Of a stretch of 64,000 bases of DNA, positions 1-29,076 are shown piece after piece. How positions within the stretch are numbered: position 1 is the stretch's first letter; each line of letters starts with the position of its first letter. A program made the position numbers and the translations under genes. The notes under the pieces are model-generated. The model did not search any database. It was not told the origin of the DNA and was given only the letters and a program-made list of their open reading frames with translations. The stretch comes from Aspidiotus rigidus (lineage: Eukaryota > Arthropoda > Insecta > Hemiptera > Diaspididae). The DNA lies in the NCBI GenBank assembly GCA_035079385.1, contig JAVHKY010000034.1, forward strand, positions 4,154,001 to 4,218,000. The letters run 5' to 3'.

Positions 1-116
1 GATATTGTACAAGATTATTTTCAGCTTCAAATGCGGGGAAACACGCGATTCTGCGTCGCGACGCGAAGACGTACATTGCCCCGCGTTCAAAGCTGAAAAT
101 AGTCTTGTATAATATC
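1..116. repeat. Fold-back hairpin repeat (MITE-like)
   Basis: Bases 1-38 and 79-116 are near-perfect reverse complements (arm start GATATTGTACAAGATTATTT, five or six mismatches over 38 bp) around a GC-richer 40-bp loop. This is the structure of a small MITE or hairpin element. The window starts at the first base of the arm, so the left target-site duplication cannot be examined. No coding content. Confidence 0.7.
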
Positions 117-404
117 GTTCATATCTGCTAGAAGAATTGTGCGATTATTCTAAATCGTAAATATGTTACAGAGCAAGGTTCAAACTACATTTTTATGTGG
201 TTCAACATACCTTAGTATTCTGTTTTTACTGTGGTATTGCATTTTGAAAGTACAATTTTCGGCGATTTTTGAATTTTCAAACGGGAATTACTTAAGACTC
301 CAATGTGATAGCGAAAAACGGTGAACGACATAGTGTTCAGCGTGAAATGTACTTCTAGAAACTTCTTAGATACCTAATTCATGTTCATAAAATGCTGTTC
401 AGTA
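117..404. other. AT-rich spacer, nothing recognised
   Basis: No ORF, RNA gene or repeat was recognised between the hairpin and the start of the inverted SoxD duplication. Confidence 0.5.
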
Positions 405-959
405 GTGTAATATAACTAAAATTCTTATTTTTATAATAATGTAATTATTATGATAATAATTAATAGAAAAGACATTAAGCTTATCAAAATAAAATATTCT
501 GTCAAAATATAAATGATTATAATACTCATAAATTTTAATTAAAAATCAACTAAAATGATGAACTTGTTCATCATTGAATAATTATTAATTATAAAAATAA
601 ATTTACGAATTCTATTATTTATTGTTATAGCAATCTTTTTCAATTTAATATTTCTTTCCTGAAAAATAATAATATTTTTTTAACAATAATATCAATTTTT
701 TTTTATTCATACGTTCAATTATTGTAATGATAATTTTATTAATTTAAACTTCAAGAATACTTTTCATCATTACAATTTTAACAATAAATTATTACTCATT
801 TTATATTGGAATAAAAAAATTAAATATCTATTTATTGGAAATAATGATTTGTATTAATTTACTAGTTAAATTTGAATATAAAAAATTTTCTCATAAAATG
901 TTTTTCAAGAAATTTTTTTCTAAAACATTGAAAAAAAAGTATTTCGGTTAAATTGGTGA

Positions 960-1395
960 CCATAGAATGCCTTTATTAGTATTTAGGTATCCAAAATAGG
1001 TCGTCATACGCAGTCATAGTGAGATGCCAAGAACAGTACCATCTCCTACCAGAGAATTTCAGTTCTCAGATGTTCTTACCTCTTACTCAAAGTATGCAAG
1101 TTTGTGGTTCTCCACAATCTTCCATATCAAGCTCTGGTAAAGGTCTCTTATTGGCTCAATTGGCCATCAGGGAATTTCTTTAATACTCCCGTAACCATCG
1201 CAGTTGTTGTGAAGTACCAAGAGTTGTACCACCTACGACCAGAGACTCTCAGATGTTCTTGCCTCTTACTCGGAGTTCACCAGTTTTGTGGTTCTCCAAA
1301 TCGTCCTGGTCTCTTAGCGGTTAAAGTGGTGACCATGAATGCCTTTAGTACTCCAGTGCCCGCAATAGGTCACCACTCCCAGTTGTAGTGAGGTG
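960..1395. repeat. Satellite of about 190-bp units (in left arm)
   Basis: About two and a half imperfect units. Recurring phrases include a 'gaatgcctttagtactccagt' block and 'gaggtgccaagagctgtacc'. The same family occurs at 19203-19680 and 21365-21960 inside the functional gene. Confidence 0.65.
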
Positions 1396-1750
1396 CACGT
1401 TTCATAAGTTGACGCTCCGCTCGCATTTCAAAAGAGTAGAGCCAAAGTATAGCCCCAATTCGGTTATGCATCAAGGGAGTAGATGCATTTAGTACTCAAG
1501 TATTCAAACAATTGCAGCTAGAGCATTCAAAACTCATTTGACAATAAATTACGATCCCTTCTGATATTCGTGCCTCTGAACGCTCCCTCCCTCAGAGGAA
1601 GGCAAATATAGCGCTTCTGTCTACGCTGCTCCGAGATAGAGTTCACTCCAACAAATGTATGAAGAAAGCTCCAGATACCTCCGATATCAAGCTCAGATTC
1701 GAGCCCAAGCATTCGCTATAAATCTCACTTGGGTCATCCTTCTGTTACAG

Positions 1751-2695
1751 AACCAAATAACGAGCCAGTACGAGTCGATAAAGACCCTGAACTTGCACGC
1801 TCCCCAGTCAATAATGTGCATACCATTCTTAGATACGTTAAGAGGTATGCCAATGGGCATTCCACCATCTGGCCTCCTTACCGCACCACAGCCAGTTCCT
1901 CCGTTGCCGACGAGTTCGCCATCGCTAAGAAAAAAAAATCTTCTCACGGAGCAATATTCGATGACCTCCGATGTTTAGGATTCATACTAACGTCTTCTAA
2001 TTCGTTCCTGATCATGGGCAATGTTTCGTCTCAGTGGATGAAATACGGCGGAGTAACAAACGCGATGAGCTCTCTGTCACCATCGCCACCGACACCAGCA
2101 CCGCCAGCCGACCCAGACGCGCCGCTCAATTTGAGCAAACCGAAGTCGGAGTCGCCGTCGTCGCACGCGAATAATTCGTGTTCGGCAGCAGTGGTAGCAG
2201 CGGCCGCCGCTCGATGGAACGATAATTTGATGGCCGCTACAAACGCGGATTTGAATTCCAAATTGTTGTCGCAATCGGCCATGATGGGGCGGTCACCATT
2301 CTTACCGTACCCTAATCTGTCTCATCATGCCTCAGGTTTGTAGAAGCGCACCACGTCTCCTTGTGTTGTTGAAGTGTGACATGGTGGAGTTGAATTTTTC
2401 GGTTTTGTTTGCAGGAAGGAAAATCTCGCCGAGTAAAGACGCCGATAAATTGCCGCCATTCCCCAGTTTATCGTCGAATCTGTATCTGCCGGTCCATCCC
2501 CAACAGCATGGGCAGTTGAGGGATGAGTTGAAGGATGACGCGGAAATCGCGGCCCTTTGTCACAGTAAGTTGAACTGCTTGAGTGGTGTGATTTTAAGTT
2601 GCTATGGTTTTTTTCTAATGCGTATGTGTTATGTTTGTTAGTAATGTGGAACACGGAAGCCAATTACAAAGGAACTGAAGAAGGCGGCGATAAGA
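1751..2695 (+). pseudogene. SoxD exon copies with broken splice sites
   Basis: Four exon copies are at 1751-1924, 2011-2335, 2415-2564 and 2642-2695, with the same lengths (174, 325, 150, 54 bp) as the functional exons on the other strand. The 174-bp copy has lost its donor (GTAAGA to CTAAGA at 1925). The 325-bp copy has lost its acceptor (CCAG to CCTG at 2007-2010). The 54-bp copy lacks a GT donor. Substitutions relative to the minus copy include Met to Ile, Ile to Leu and Ala to Ser in the first exon and Gln to Leu in the second. The 150-bp copy is unchanged in protein. No HMG-box exon follows in this orientation. It could still be transcribed but cannot be spliced like the parent. Confidence 0.85.
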
Positions 2696-2815
2696 GATGA
2701 GTTGAATGACGACGCAGAGGTCGCGACCCTTTGTCACAGTAAGTTGAAAATCGTACCACTGCGGAAGTGTGATTTAAAGTTGAGACGCTATTCTCTAATT
2801 TGTACGTCTCCTCTA
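2694..2815 (+). pseudogene. Third, more diverged copy of a SoxD exon end
   Basis: Directly after the fourth exon copy the sequence again encodes a version of the 3' end of the 150-bp exon (RDELNDDAEVATLCHS against RDELKDDAEIAALCHS). It continues through a GTAAGTTGA donor into about 60 bp of matching intron. It is clearly more diverged than the rest of the arm, so it is an older or separate copy. The junction with the preceding copy shares a short GAGATGAG-like overlap. Confidence 0.7.
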
Positions 2816-2824
2816 ATTTAAAAT

Positions 2825-3260
2825 GTTTGTACGTCCTATTCGGTACCAGATTTGAATTCCCTGGGCAATTTTCGTCCTAGATGCTGTAAGACCGTATGAG
2901 AGAAAACATCTTTTGGCTGAAAAACAAGCAAGGGATCCTTTGGTACTTTTTTGGGTGAAATTTATCAGTGTTGAGTTTGTAGTCCATTCAAGTGCAATTT
3001 TCAGCGTAGAATCCGAAAATCCACATGGGATGACTCTCCGAGGCCGTTTCCACGAGTAAAATAGAATTTTAAACCAAAATCTTGGAATTGTTCCACTTTA
3101 AAATGATCGTACGTCCAATCCGGTACCAGATTTAAATTCTCCGTTCAATTTGCCTCCTAGATGACCTATCATTGAAACTGTTTGAGAGAAAATTTTTTTT
3201 TAACCGAAAAACAAGCAAAGGGTACCCCTTTGGTACTTTTTTGGGTGAAATTTATCTGAG
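2825..3260. repeat. Two direct repeats of about 140-150 bp
   Basis: 2828-2966 and about 3107-3254 share the phrases GTACGTCC, CGGTACCAGATTT, GAAAAACAAGCAA and TGGTACTTTTTTGGGTGAAA in the same order. The function is unknown. They separate the decayed SoxD copies from the likely 3' UTR of the functional gene. Confidence 0.65.
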
Positions 3261-3549
3261 TGGTGCTTAGAGGCTACAAGAGTAAGGAAGTAAAATTTCA
3301 TGTTTAGAGTCCAAACTATTTGAATAGTGGTTCTTTGTTTGATGTAGGTGCTCTTCTTCTTAAATGTTCACGAATGATTGAATTTAAATCTTTTCATCAT
3401 GTCAAAATCTCAAACATCATCGATCATAAAGATCGGAACTTAGTTCACTTTCTTGATATTTTACTGTCAACCTGGAGAATAAACTATTTTTTCACCCGAT
3501 TGGTTCAAACGCAAGAAACACTCAACGAATTTTCAAACAATAATACGTT

Positions 3550-4987
3550 TATTTTTTAATTGTAATATTTTTCATTTTTAAAAATACAGCGTAATGCTAA
3601 AATGACTATAATTTTAAATCAAATCAACAAAAAGTACTAACAACATGAGAATACAATCGTAACAAAATAATTTTCTTTTTTTCCGTTTTTTCTTTTTTCT
3701 TCTTCATAATTTTTTGTTGATGTTCAATTTTATAAAATGAAAAAAAGCTTACACGACTACGAGGAATACGTACAAACTATATAGCTACAGAAGAGAGAGA
3801 GAAAAAAAAAGTTAAAGATGTAGCATGAGCATAACGCATTCATTTGTACAAAAAAATAGGCCGTTTAAAGCATAAAAACAAAATATTGGAAAAGAATTAC
3901 ACTTATTTGACAGTGGTATCGAAAAAATATTTTTATTTTACATTACCGTAGATATATATTTTTTTAGTAGCAGTATTCTGCTATTCATTTTTCAAAAAGT
4001 ATTATAGGTATATTTCCATTTAACAAAATATGAGATCATTCTACATCAATATATTTAACGATCTGATAGTATTCTTCACAATAAATTAAAGAAGAAAAAC
4101 AAAACGATATTAAGAAAGAAAAAAAGTGAAAAGTGCTAACATTTTTGATTACTTTCCCCAAAAACATAAAGTTATACGATAATTTTTACATAAACGCGCC
4201 CATATACGAACATAAAGGTATCATAAGTTTGAAGAACACTTTCCCTGTTGAATAAATATTCTACGTTTTTATCCCAAAAACTATTTACAAAGTTATGAAA
4301 GGCCGACTGCCAAGAAGTACAAACAAATTAACGCATTTCCGTTCCTAACACTAGATTTCTTTTTTTTTTTTTGTTTAGGTTTAAGTACAATTTATTTTTC
4401 TCAACAACACATTTCAGAAGAAAATATCGCCTCCTCAATAACTAATATCACTAATATCAGTCACGAGGGATGATACTGGAATTGTTCAAGTGGTACGTAT
4501 ATTAATCCTAGTAGGAGTAATCAATAATCTCGAAATAGAAAGGGGGAAGAGAACAAAGAATATTTTGGAGTATTGATGAAGAAAGAAAAATTACATTCCC
4601 ATCACAAAAGCTGTCTCTAAAATTAGGCAATTAATAAGTACAAAAGATAAGAACAAAATTAAAAACATAAGATTTGATAATAATGAATACTATCACAGAA
4701 AAAAACAAAAAAAAAAAAAGATTAAATAATCAAAATAATAATAAAAAAAAAATTACTATAAAGAAAGAACAAAAACAAGAAAGAAAATACATTGAAAAAA
4801 AAAAATAATAAATTGGAAACAGAAAACAATTAAGAAAGAGATGGCGATAATTACGCGAATAGATAATTATCATTAAAACATTTGTCAAGAATATAAAATC
4901 AGTCTTTCTGTACATGCTGTATTTTGGGAAAACAAAATGGAAGAGGGAGGGAGAGAAAGAGAGAAACATTTTTACTAATTTATCGAG
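3550..4987 (-). other. Probable SoxD 3' UTR, AT-rich
   Basis: This is a long AT-rich stretch with homopurine/homopyrimidine runs directly downstream of the SoxD stop codon. It shows none of the interspersed repeats seen elsewhere in the window. Several TTTATT sites (minus-strand AATAAA) occur, for example near 3548 and 3926. Calling it a 3' UTR is inference from position. The real poly(A) site cannot be chosen from sequence alone. Confidence 0.4.
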
Positions 4988-22194
<17,207 letters not shown>

Positions 22195-22863
22195 CTGCAC
22201 AAAAAAATAAAGAAAAAATTTTATTAATTGATTACTTCATTATACTCTTATTGTAAAATATACTTAATAAATTCGTGAAACAATTATCTTCAAGAAATTT
22301 GACTTTCGTTCGCCTAAAAATTTTTTAGCCGGAACACAGAAGGGGGCACCAAGAATTCCGTCGTCACGAAATCTAAATTGCATACTCACACATGCTCACC
22401 ATCTGTCCAAGCTTTTCACGTTCTCATACAAATATCGTTGCCTCGACTATCACCTCACGGTCAGTACATACTTAGAAAATTTCACTATCCATGGAAAAAA
22501 CTTTCGCCGATGACCTCCCATCCATCCAAAACATCATATCTCATCTATATAACCAGCAAATGACATTCATCCTATCTAAAATCGATTCACCATACCTGAT
22601 TGCAGTTAAGAGCTTGTAAAATGAAATTTAAAAAAATCAGCGGTACAACCATAAAAGGGAGAAAAATTGAGTGAGAATCTGTTGAGCCCTCTGGAGAAAA
22701 AAGTCAAGAGCTATAGAACGCAAGAATTACACATTGGGTCCGACAGTCAGCCTTCAAATCATTCACAAATTCCTGAATTCCGCGATTAACTCACGCTTTC
22801 ATTGGAAAAAAATAAAAATAAACCTCCCTTAAATTCGAATCCAGAAATCTGTGGGATCTCCTA

Positions 22864-22945
22864 ATTGAAGCGCTGCGTGGAAAAGGACCTCCGTCTAATC
22901 TATTTCTTATGGAACGGAGGCCTCTTTTCCACGCAGCGCTTCAAT
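22864..22945. mobile_element. 82-bp hairpin MITE with ATTGAAGCGCTGCGTGGAAA ends
   Basis: The arms ATTGAAGCGCTGCGTGGAAA(AGG) and complement are nearly perfect. A solitary half copy, ATTGAAGCGCTGCGTGGAAA followed by AGGGGCCTCCGTTCAT, lies at about 35654-35690. Confidence 0.75.
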
Positions 22946-24177
22946 TGATAAACCGAGTCAAATCTGAATAAGTCTGATAATATTCTCGATCGACTCGCTC
23001 ACTCTTTTGATTGTATTCCAGAGTGAACTCGCAGTGACAGAATATTATTGTTCTAACGGACAAGATTTTCGGTCGAATAAGAAAATCGCCAGGCAAAACA
23101 GCCGTGCGTTCAGGTCAACACCTATATTTTCGATGACTAAAGGCACACCGTAGATAGGTAATAAGCTGCTAAGTGCTGGTTTACGAGTCATAAAAATAAT
23201 GTCCAAATATAAATTATTAAACATGTCCTGCGAGCTTCTGAGCGAAAGGAAAGTCATCGTGAGTTATACATATATATAGGAAGAGAAAAAATGTCCAGAT
23301 TCATTAGTGAAAAAATAAAAAATATAGAAACAGGTTATCGAGTGACGATGGTATGTGTAAACGACTTTTAAATTTACAATTCACAATTCAATTAATAATA
23401 CTTTTGCGATTGTGAAACGGCTTACGATTAGCTGACGTGTAGACGGACGTTTTACGTTCTCGGTATTTTGGCGCTAAATACAACGATTACGAGTAAGAGA
23501 TGCCATACAGAGGTGCGTGAATATGTATCGTGTTAACCGTGACCCCGGTACACAGGTCAGTAGGTGCGCTGTGTATATCTGCGTGCGATCCGAAAGCCCC
23601 ATTTAGGATGAAATGAATCTCGGGGTCAGTGAAATTCGGATCACAATACGATTCGAGGCCATATGAACGGAAGTTTCGAGGATCGGGCATAATTGCTCGG
23701 CTAATTAAGCGATAATCGCGGATGGCTTCCAAAACGAGAGTTAGACGATCAGTAAAATATGGGCTCGTCGAATTTGCCGGGCTCAGCCATACCGTAACCG
23801 ATAGAGATAATGAGGGTGACGACCACTACATCGACGATGATTTATAATACAGCTTATTCCAAATACTCGCGTCGTAAAATATCGCGTCATAAGTGACTAT
23901 AGAGAGAGAGTGTGTGTGCCCGACTTTACGTAAGTATTTTAGGAGCGCGAAAGATCGGTTGGCAACGATTCTGCATTACGTTCTAATCATAACCACCTTT
24001 GGTAATACACAGGTACGAGTGAAAACGGATGAGTTTTATTGACGGGGATGATCGACGCCGAGGGCAAAACGCCAACAGTCTCTTTCTCTGTAGTACACGC
24101 GCGACGACATGGATGACGATAATGATGATAGTACTAATGATAATAATAGTAAAAAGAAAAAAAGAGAAAAAGACAGA
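22946..24177. other. Unique sequence, no gene recognised
   Basis: Composition is more balanced than the surroundings and no repeat was recognised. It might hold regulatory sequence or an unrecognised 5' part of SoxD, but I see no convincing exon. Confidence 0.35.
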
Positions 24178-24974
24178 GACGCGAATAGTAATGACGGGTC
24201 TTTACCGCACTCACCCTATTTAGTCATATTTCTCCAAAATGAATAATTATCAATATTAAAGAAATTACACTTCAAAAAAAAATCTAGTTTTTTAGAGCTC
24301 GTGTTCATTCAGAAAACAGTACATAATGTGATTATTTTACTCGTATTTCAGGCATTTTTTAGAGAAATTATCTGTAATAATTTATTTAAAAATGGTCCCT
24401 TACTATTTTTTCAGAGAATTAATTTTTTAAAAAAAGCTGTTTTAAGGGTCAACATTGGAAGTTTTTATGATATTTTGGTGTGGTAGTTGAGTATAGAGAT
24501 TTTAGCTATTTTAAGACTGTTTTACAGTTAAAAAGTCAAGTGTATGAGTGTATACATAGTTAGAAAAATAGTAAGGTACCTATAAAGGATTTTAAATATT
24601 TCAAAATAGTAAGGTACCTATAAGGGTATTTTTGAGAGTTTTTAGATTTAAAAATTTTAGCTAATTTAGGGGTATTTTTGTACAAAAAGTTAATTGTTTA
24701 TTTTCTTAGAAAAGAGTAAGGTACCTCCTATAAGGGAATTTAAAATAGTAAGGGTACTAAAGAATTTCAGATATTTTTTTGGGATTTCTAAATTTCTTAG
24801 GTTTCATTCAGGAAATTGTGCAGACAAAAATAATGTCCGTCATTACTTGGAATTTAAGAATTTTCATACATTTTGTATCAAATCTAAAACTCAAAAACGG
24901 AAAAATGTTGAGTGGTAGCGATACATTTTTCAAAAAAGTTAAAAAAACTGAAATCATAAATTAAATATATAAAG

Positions 24975-25334
24975 ATGCATTCTTTAGATGAAAAAGTAGT
25001 TGATTTGATTCACACAAAATTCAACTTCATAGAAAATATTGATATGAAGATGAAATATTTATATAATATAAGAAAATATAAAGAACACGATGAATTAAAA
25101 CTTGGAATTAAAATGATTGATAATAAAACATGTTATATAGCTACAGATTGTCTCCTTATAGATGTTACGGAAGAAACTAATTTTGATGAAATATTTGTTA
25201 AACATAAAGAAGGAATGATAATTCCAAAATTAAATAATTATGATGATTATAAAAAGTTATATAAAAGTTTTACTTTTGTTAAACCAATATCAGCATCAGA
25301 AGTTTATAAAATAGTTGAAGATTTAGAAATTTGA
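24975..25334 (+). CDS. AT-rich 119-residue ORF of unknown function inside the TIR element
   Basis: Begins MHSLDEKVVDLIHTKFNFIE and ends ASEVYKIVEDLEI. It is rich in Lys, Asp, Ile and Tyr, with strong A/T third-position use. I recognise no domain. There is no signal peptide or membrane segment. A second copy at 34.8-35.55 kb keeps the same codons over long stretches but is interrupted by an insertion, which shows it is a real repeated coding unit. Just upstream is a 19-codon ORF (MLSGSDTFFKKVKKTEIIN, from about 24905), whose start is also conserved in the second copy. The codon use and compact arrangement resemble large DNA virus or Polinton-type genes, but that is inference. Confidence 0.55.
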   Translation: MHSLDEKVVDLIHTKFNFIENIDMKMKYLYNIRKYKEHDELKLGIKMIDNKTCYIATDCLLIDVTEETNFDEIFVKHKEGMIIPKLNNYDDYKKLYKSFTFVKPISASEVYKIVEDLEI

Positions 25335-25339
25335 AAGAT

Positions 25340-25470
25340 TAAAAATTTTTATACATCCTAATATAAATTTAAGGAGTTATGAATTTTTATACATTCTAGA
25401 AGGAATTCAAGGAGTCAAGAATTTTTATACATTTTCTAAAAGAAATTATTACACGTGAATTAGATTATAT
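25340..25470. repeat. Minisatellite GAATTTTTATACATT...AAGGAGTC
   Basis: Two to three units of about 55-60 bp. The same unit recurs at 35565-35850 (same orientation) and at 39600-40010 and 42470-42600 (opposite orientation), tying this element to the 34-43 kb region. Confidence 0.7.
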
Positions 25471-25824
25471 TAAAAAATTTTCTGGCATAGCCAAATAAAT
25501 GAAAATCATGTTCCATGTTTTTTATATTTTATCAGTCATCTTGAAATATTTCAGTCTAGGCTTCTACTAGGTCAAGTGTTCGTGAGATATTATTCGTTTA
25601 CCCCTTTACCTATTTTGGCGTCGTATAAGTCTTCTATGAGAAATATGAGGTAGCGCGAACTCGCTCCGCTCGTTCGCCCCCTGTCTCGCTGTTGTATCGG
25701 AATGGTATGAGACAATTCAAGTCTAGGGGACTTGGAAAAATTTCGACTATCCAGCCACATGTGATAGGAAGAGGGACTTAGAAAATTTTCTAATTATTAA
25801 TTATATTAATTATTTAATTATTTA

Positions 25825-26124
25825 TTATTATTACGCGGGGTATACTCGCGAATTTCTGAATCACGCACGAAGTAGAGATTTTCTAATCATTAAATAATTA
25901 AATTATTTAATGATTTATTTATTTAATTATTTAATTATTAATTAATTAATTAATTAATTATTTATTATTATTACGCGGGGTGTACTCGCGAATTTCTGAA
26001 TCGCCCAAGGGGTAGAGATTTTCTAATTATTAATTATATTAATTATTTAATCATTTATTTATTTAATTATTTAATTATTTATTTACTTAATTATTTAATT
26101 ATTTATTTAATTATTTATTTATTT

Positions 26125-26156
<32 letters not shown>

Positions 26157-26300
26157 TATTTATTTATTTATTTATTTATTATTAATTATTATTATTACGC
26201 GGGATGTACTCGCGAATTTCTGAATCACTCACGGGGTAGAGATTTCTCTTGACGGGGGGGGGGGGGGGGGGTACTCGCGAGTTTCAAAATCGAGGTCCGG
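25825..26300. repeat. ACGCGGGGTATACTCGCGAATT repeats separated by ATTT tracts
   Basis: Four copies of an approximately 60-bp block (ATTACGCGGGG, TACTCGCGAATTTCTGAATC, GGGGTAGAGATTT) lie near 25835, 25975, 26195 and 26265. Between them are ATTATTTAATTA and (TTTA)n stretches of variable length. An 18-base G run lies at 26257. Confidence 0.75.
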
Positions 26301-26464
26301 CGAGAGAAAAGAGATGGAACATGTCAAAAAGGTTAATAAATATATTAAGAGTTATAAAAAATAAAAAATTAATTTGATAATATTTAAAGATGAAAGGTTA
26401 TTATGATATAGGTTTTGATAAATATCATCACTTAAAAATGAAATATTTATTAGACAGAAGTTAG

Positions 26465-27375
26465 TTACACTTCTTTCAATTTAATAAATATTACTTTTTG
26501 ATTCGCCCACATATTGTAACACCAATGAAATGTTCCAAATTTACTCCTAGAATGTTGAGTTCTTGCTTTACATTTGTCACAAATAAATTTGAGTTACTCA
26601 TCATGCTCCATACAATCTACAAATCTAATAAGAGTAGTTTCACGTTGAGGACATGTACTCATTTCTTTTTTTAAATAAGGTCTAACCTTTATTGTCTCAA
26701 TTGGTTGGTTAGTTGATTTTAACCCTTTCAGTACCACATTATGTTCCCCTTGTCAAAAAAATCTGAAACTTGACTAACGGATTCTTAGAAAATTTTTGAC
26801 TCTAATTTTAAGTCCGTACTTTATTGAAGTTGATTGAGCATTGGAGTTTGCATCAGCCAATGAACTACTAGAACACATCTGAGAACCAGAGGTATTACTT
26901 TTCTCAAAATCTAAAGGAATGGAATAAGGAAAATTAGACATAATATTCTCAGGATTTTTTGATGATAACTCGTTATTTTTTTAGAGAATTTTTACCTTTG
27001 CTTGAAAAAGCGTCAGTCAATGAAAAACTTGACAAATCATGAAGATTAGGTATGATGCAATCTACAAGTATGTGTAGCTTCAAAATTTTGTGGAATCAAG
27101 TTATTTTTGAATCGAGGAACATCACTAGCTAGAACTTCCTATCAGTCGTTCGATTCCCATCTTCCAAAACCAGAAAAGATTCCTTATCATCTCTCTTAGT
27201 AATCAGTAACACAACAATGGCATTACTGAATAGGATGAAGAATGATGAAATATTCAGGGGATAAACATTTACCTTGTCCAAGATTTCATTTTCAATATTT
27301 TCATCATCCGATTCATATTCAAGTTCAATATTGGAACATGCATAAGTATAAAATGTTGAACATTTCATCGTCTGT
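26465..27375 (-). pseudogene. Decayed coding region with Cys-rich C-terminus
   Basis: Broken frames read in order on the minus strand. First comes an acidic start (SNIELEYESDDENIENEILD, then a possible GTAAAT donor after DK), then a Ser/Asn-rich middle (ENIMSNFPYSIPLDFEKSN). Last is a Cys/His segment, MSTCPQRETTLIRFVDCMEH then, after an in-frame stop, FICDKCKARTQHSRSKFG and HWCYNMW. The acidic start and Cys-rich end are reminiscent of piggyBac-type transposases, but no catalytic core is visible, so the family is not assigned. Confidence 0.35.
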
Positions 27376-27379
27376 TAGT

Positions 27380-28885
27380 GGTTTCAGAGACAGTAATTTT
27401 GAGCACGAGCACTCATATTGACAGTAAATATGTAGGAATAGATTTTATTTCATAACTATGAGTATTTAATGATACGAGCAAAGTCATATATATTACTAAC
27501 GTAACAAGTTGTGCATCTTCCTATATACGCAATGAATACAAAAAAATGTAACGAAATTTATCACTATAGGCGCGCAGCGTCGCATTGCTTATGCTCTTAT
27601 GGGAGAAATACACGTAAAAAGTATGTTTAGAAACTGCGTGTTATCTCCAAAAATCGATCGACACCTACCTATTTTTTCTTTTGAATATTAAAGACGAGGC
27701 TTCTAGCTTTTTTTTAAGCCATACATGAATATAAACGGTTCATTAGAATTTTAGAAATTAAAATTTGAAAAATACGTTTTCTCCATTGTCAGCCAGCTAT
27801 TTCCAAAAAACTCGTGAGCAATGCTACGCCAGCGCTCAACATTCATGTTCCGTGGCAACAACATGAAACTGCGCGAGTTACTCAACTACTTGGTGTTCTA
27901 TACGACTTTGGATACGAGAGTCGTATTCAACATTCAAACCTGATGATAACAATAGACCGTGAAGCGGCAATGCAGCGCACCACTGAACGCATGTCAGTAC
28001 CAGTATTTAGAATGTACATATTTTCATGACGTCAGAAACTATGCCCATGATAAGAAAGTCGACCAGGTATGTGCTGCATACGTTTGATTGGTTCAATACC
28101 ATCACAGAAAAAAATATATGGAATCTTCACTAATGAAACTTAGGTTCTCTCATCCTGACTTCTCCGCTCTTATCAGTGATAAAATGAAAATCTGAAACTC
28201 CGATTTTTAAAAGTGTGATATCTTTGAATAGAAGAAAGCTAGAAACTTGAAATATGGCTTATTTTATTCGTCTTGATCAGTACTTTCATTTACATATAAT
28301 ACTTGAGCCCAACGCCGCACTTTCCGCGACGTAGGAATTCTTAAAAGTGAAGAACATTTAAATGTACGCGGTGACCGAAAGGGTTAAACAAAGTTGCGAT
28401 TTGATTTTACATATCAATAGAATTACCATCGGCGCAGGAAATTCATGAATTCTGATTATGTTGGTACTTGATAAATTTAAAAATTAACAACGGAGAACAG
28501 GAAAGAATTTTTAAACGAGTGATGGTCGTCGATTTGAATTGTTCTTTTATTCATTTTTTCTTCTTTTTGTTCACTTCATTTGCAAGTTTTAGGTCTGAAA
28601 CACGTATGCAAGCAGTTGGGAAAAATTAGCGATCTAACCGATATTACTTCTCAAAGTTCGTATGGTGAGAGAAGTTCTTTAAAGAGGGAAATGATACAAC
28701 ATGATTTTTTCTCCATCTTACACACCTACATTTTGAAAAAGTCCGTCAAGTGTAGGTGTGTTACATCCATCACATATACTTGGAAAAATCTATAAAATTT
28801 TAGGGTGATGAATTTTATAGTTTCTGAACAACTAGGTATTCACCTTAGTGAAAATGATATTCTAGGTACCTCCTTAGTGAAAATG
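27380..28885. other. Interior of the TIR element, nothing recognised
   Basis: Short frames only. One at 27814-28029 starts with GTG and has no recognisable domain. Confidence 0.35.
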
Positions 28886-29076
28886 ACATACTGGTGATTT
28901 TTCTAAAAAAGACCTGAAATATGAGTAAAATGATATCTCGTCGTTTTCTGAACGAATATGCAGTCTAAAATAATTTTTTTTTTTGAAGCGTAATTTCTTT
29001 AATATTGATATTCATTTTGGAGAAATATAACTAAATAGGGTGAGTGCGGTAAAGACCCGTCATTACTACTGACGCG

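Larger units (their letters stand above)
405..2695 (+). repeat. Inverted duplicate of SoxD exons and introns (left arm)
   Basis: This segment matches the reverse complement of about 17905-20212. The match runs from AT-rich DNA (about 405-950) through a satellite (about 960-1395) to copies of four SoxD exons. By eye the exonic and satellite part is well above 90% identical and the AT-rich flank is lower. Similarity stops at the GATAAGA of the fourth exon copy, exactly where the functional copy has its GTAAGT donor. The arm lies beyond the 3' end of SoxD and points the opposite way. The left limit is approximate. Confidence 0.9.
24184..29070. mobile_element. 4.9-kb TIR element with 6-bp TSD, Polinton-like ends
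   Basis: The left end AATAGTAATGACGGGTCTTT and the complement of the right end (AGTAGTAATGACGGGTCTTT) start TIRs that align with gaps for about 185 bp (24184-24370 and about 28888-29070). Both sides are flanked by GACGCG in direct orientation (24178-24183 and 29071-29076), a 6-bp target-site duplication. A 6-bp duplication, long TIRs and an AGT-repeat end are Polinton/Maverick hallmarks, and Dada elements also make 6-7 bp duplications. None of the usual Polinton genes (polymerase B, integrase, capsid) is recognisable, so it would be a non-autonomous or gutted derivative. Confidence 0.65.

Noticed and set aside
1729..2343. 204-codon frame on the plus strand (and its 204-codon twin at 18262-18876 minus)
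   Set aside because: It runs through a SoxD intron and reads the first exon in the wrong frame. Splice sites and phase show that only the 325-bp exon part is coding.
1751..2695. Left-arm SoxD exons as a functional alternative cassette
   Set aside because: One acceptor and two donors are lost and no HMG-box exon follows on that strand.
27814..28029. 71-codon ORF inside the Polinton-like element
   Set aside because: It starts at GTG, has no recognisable domain and no conserved copy in the window.
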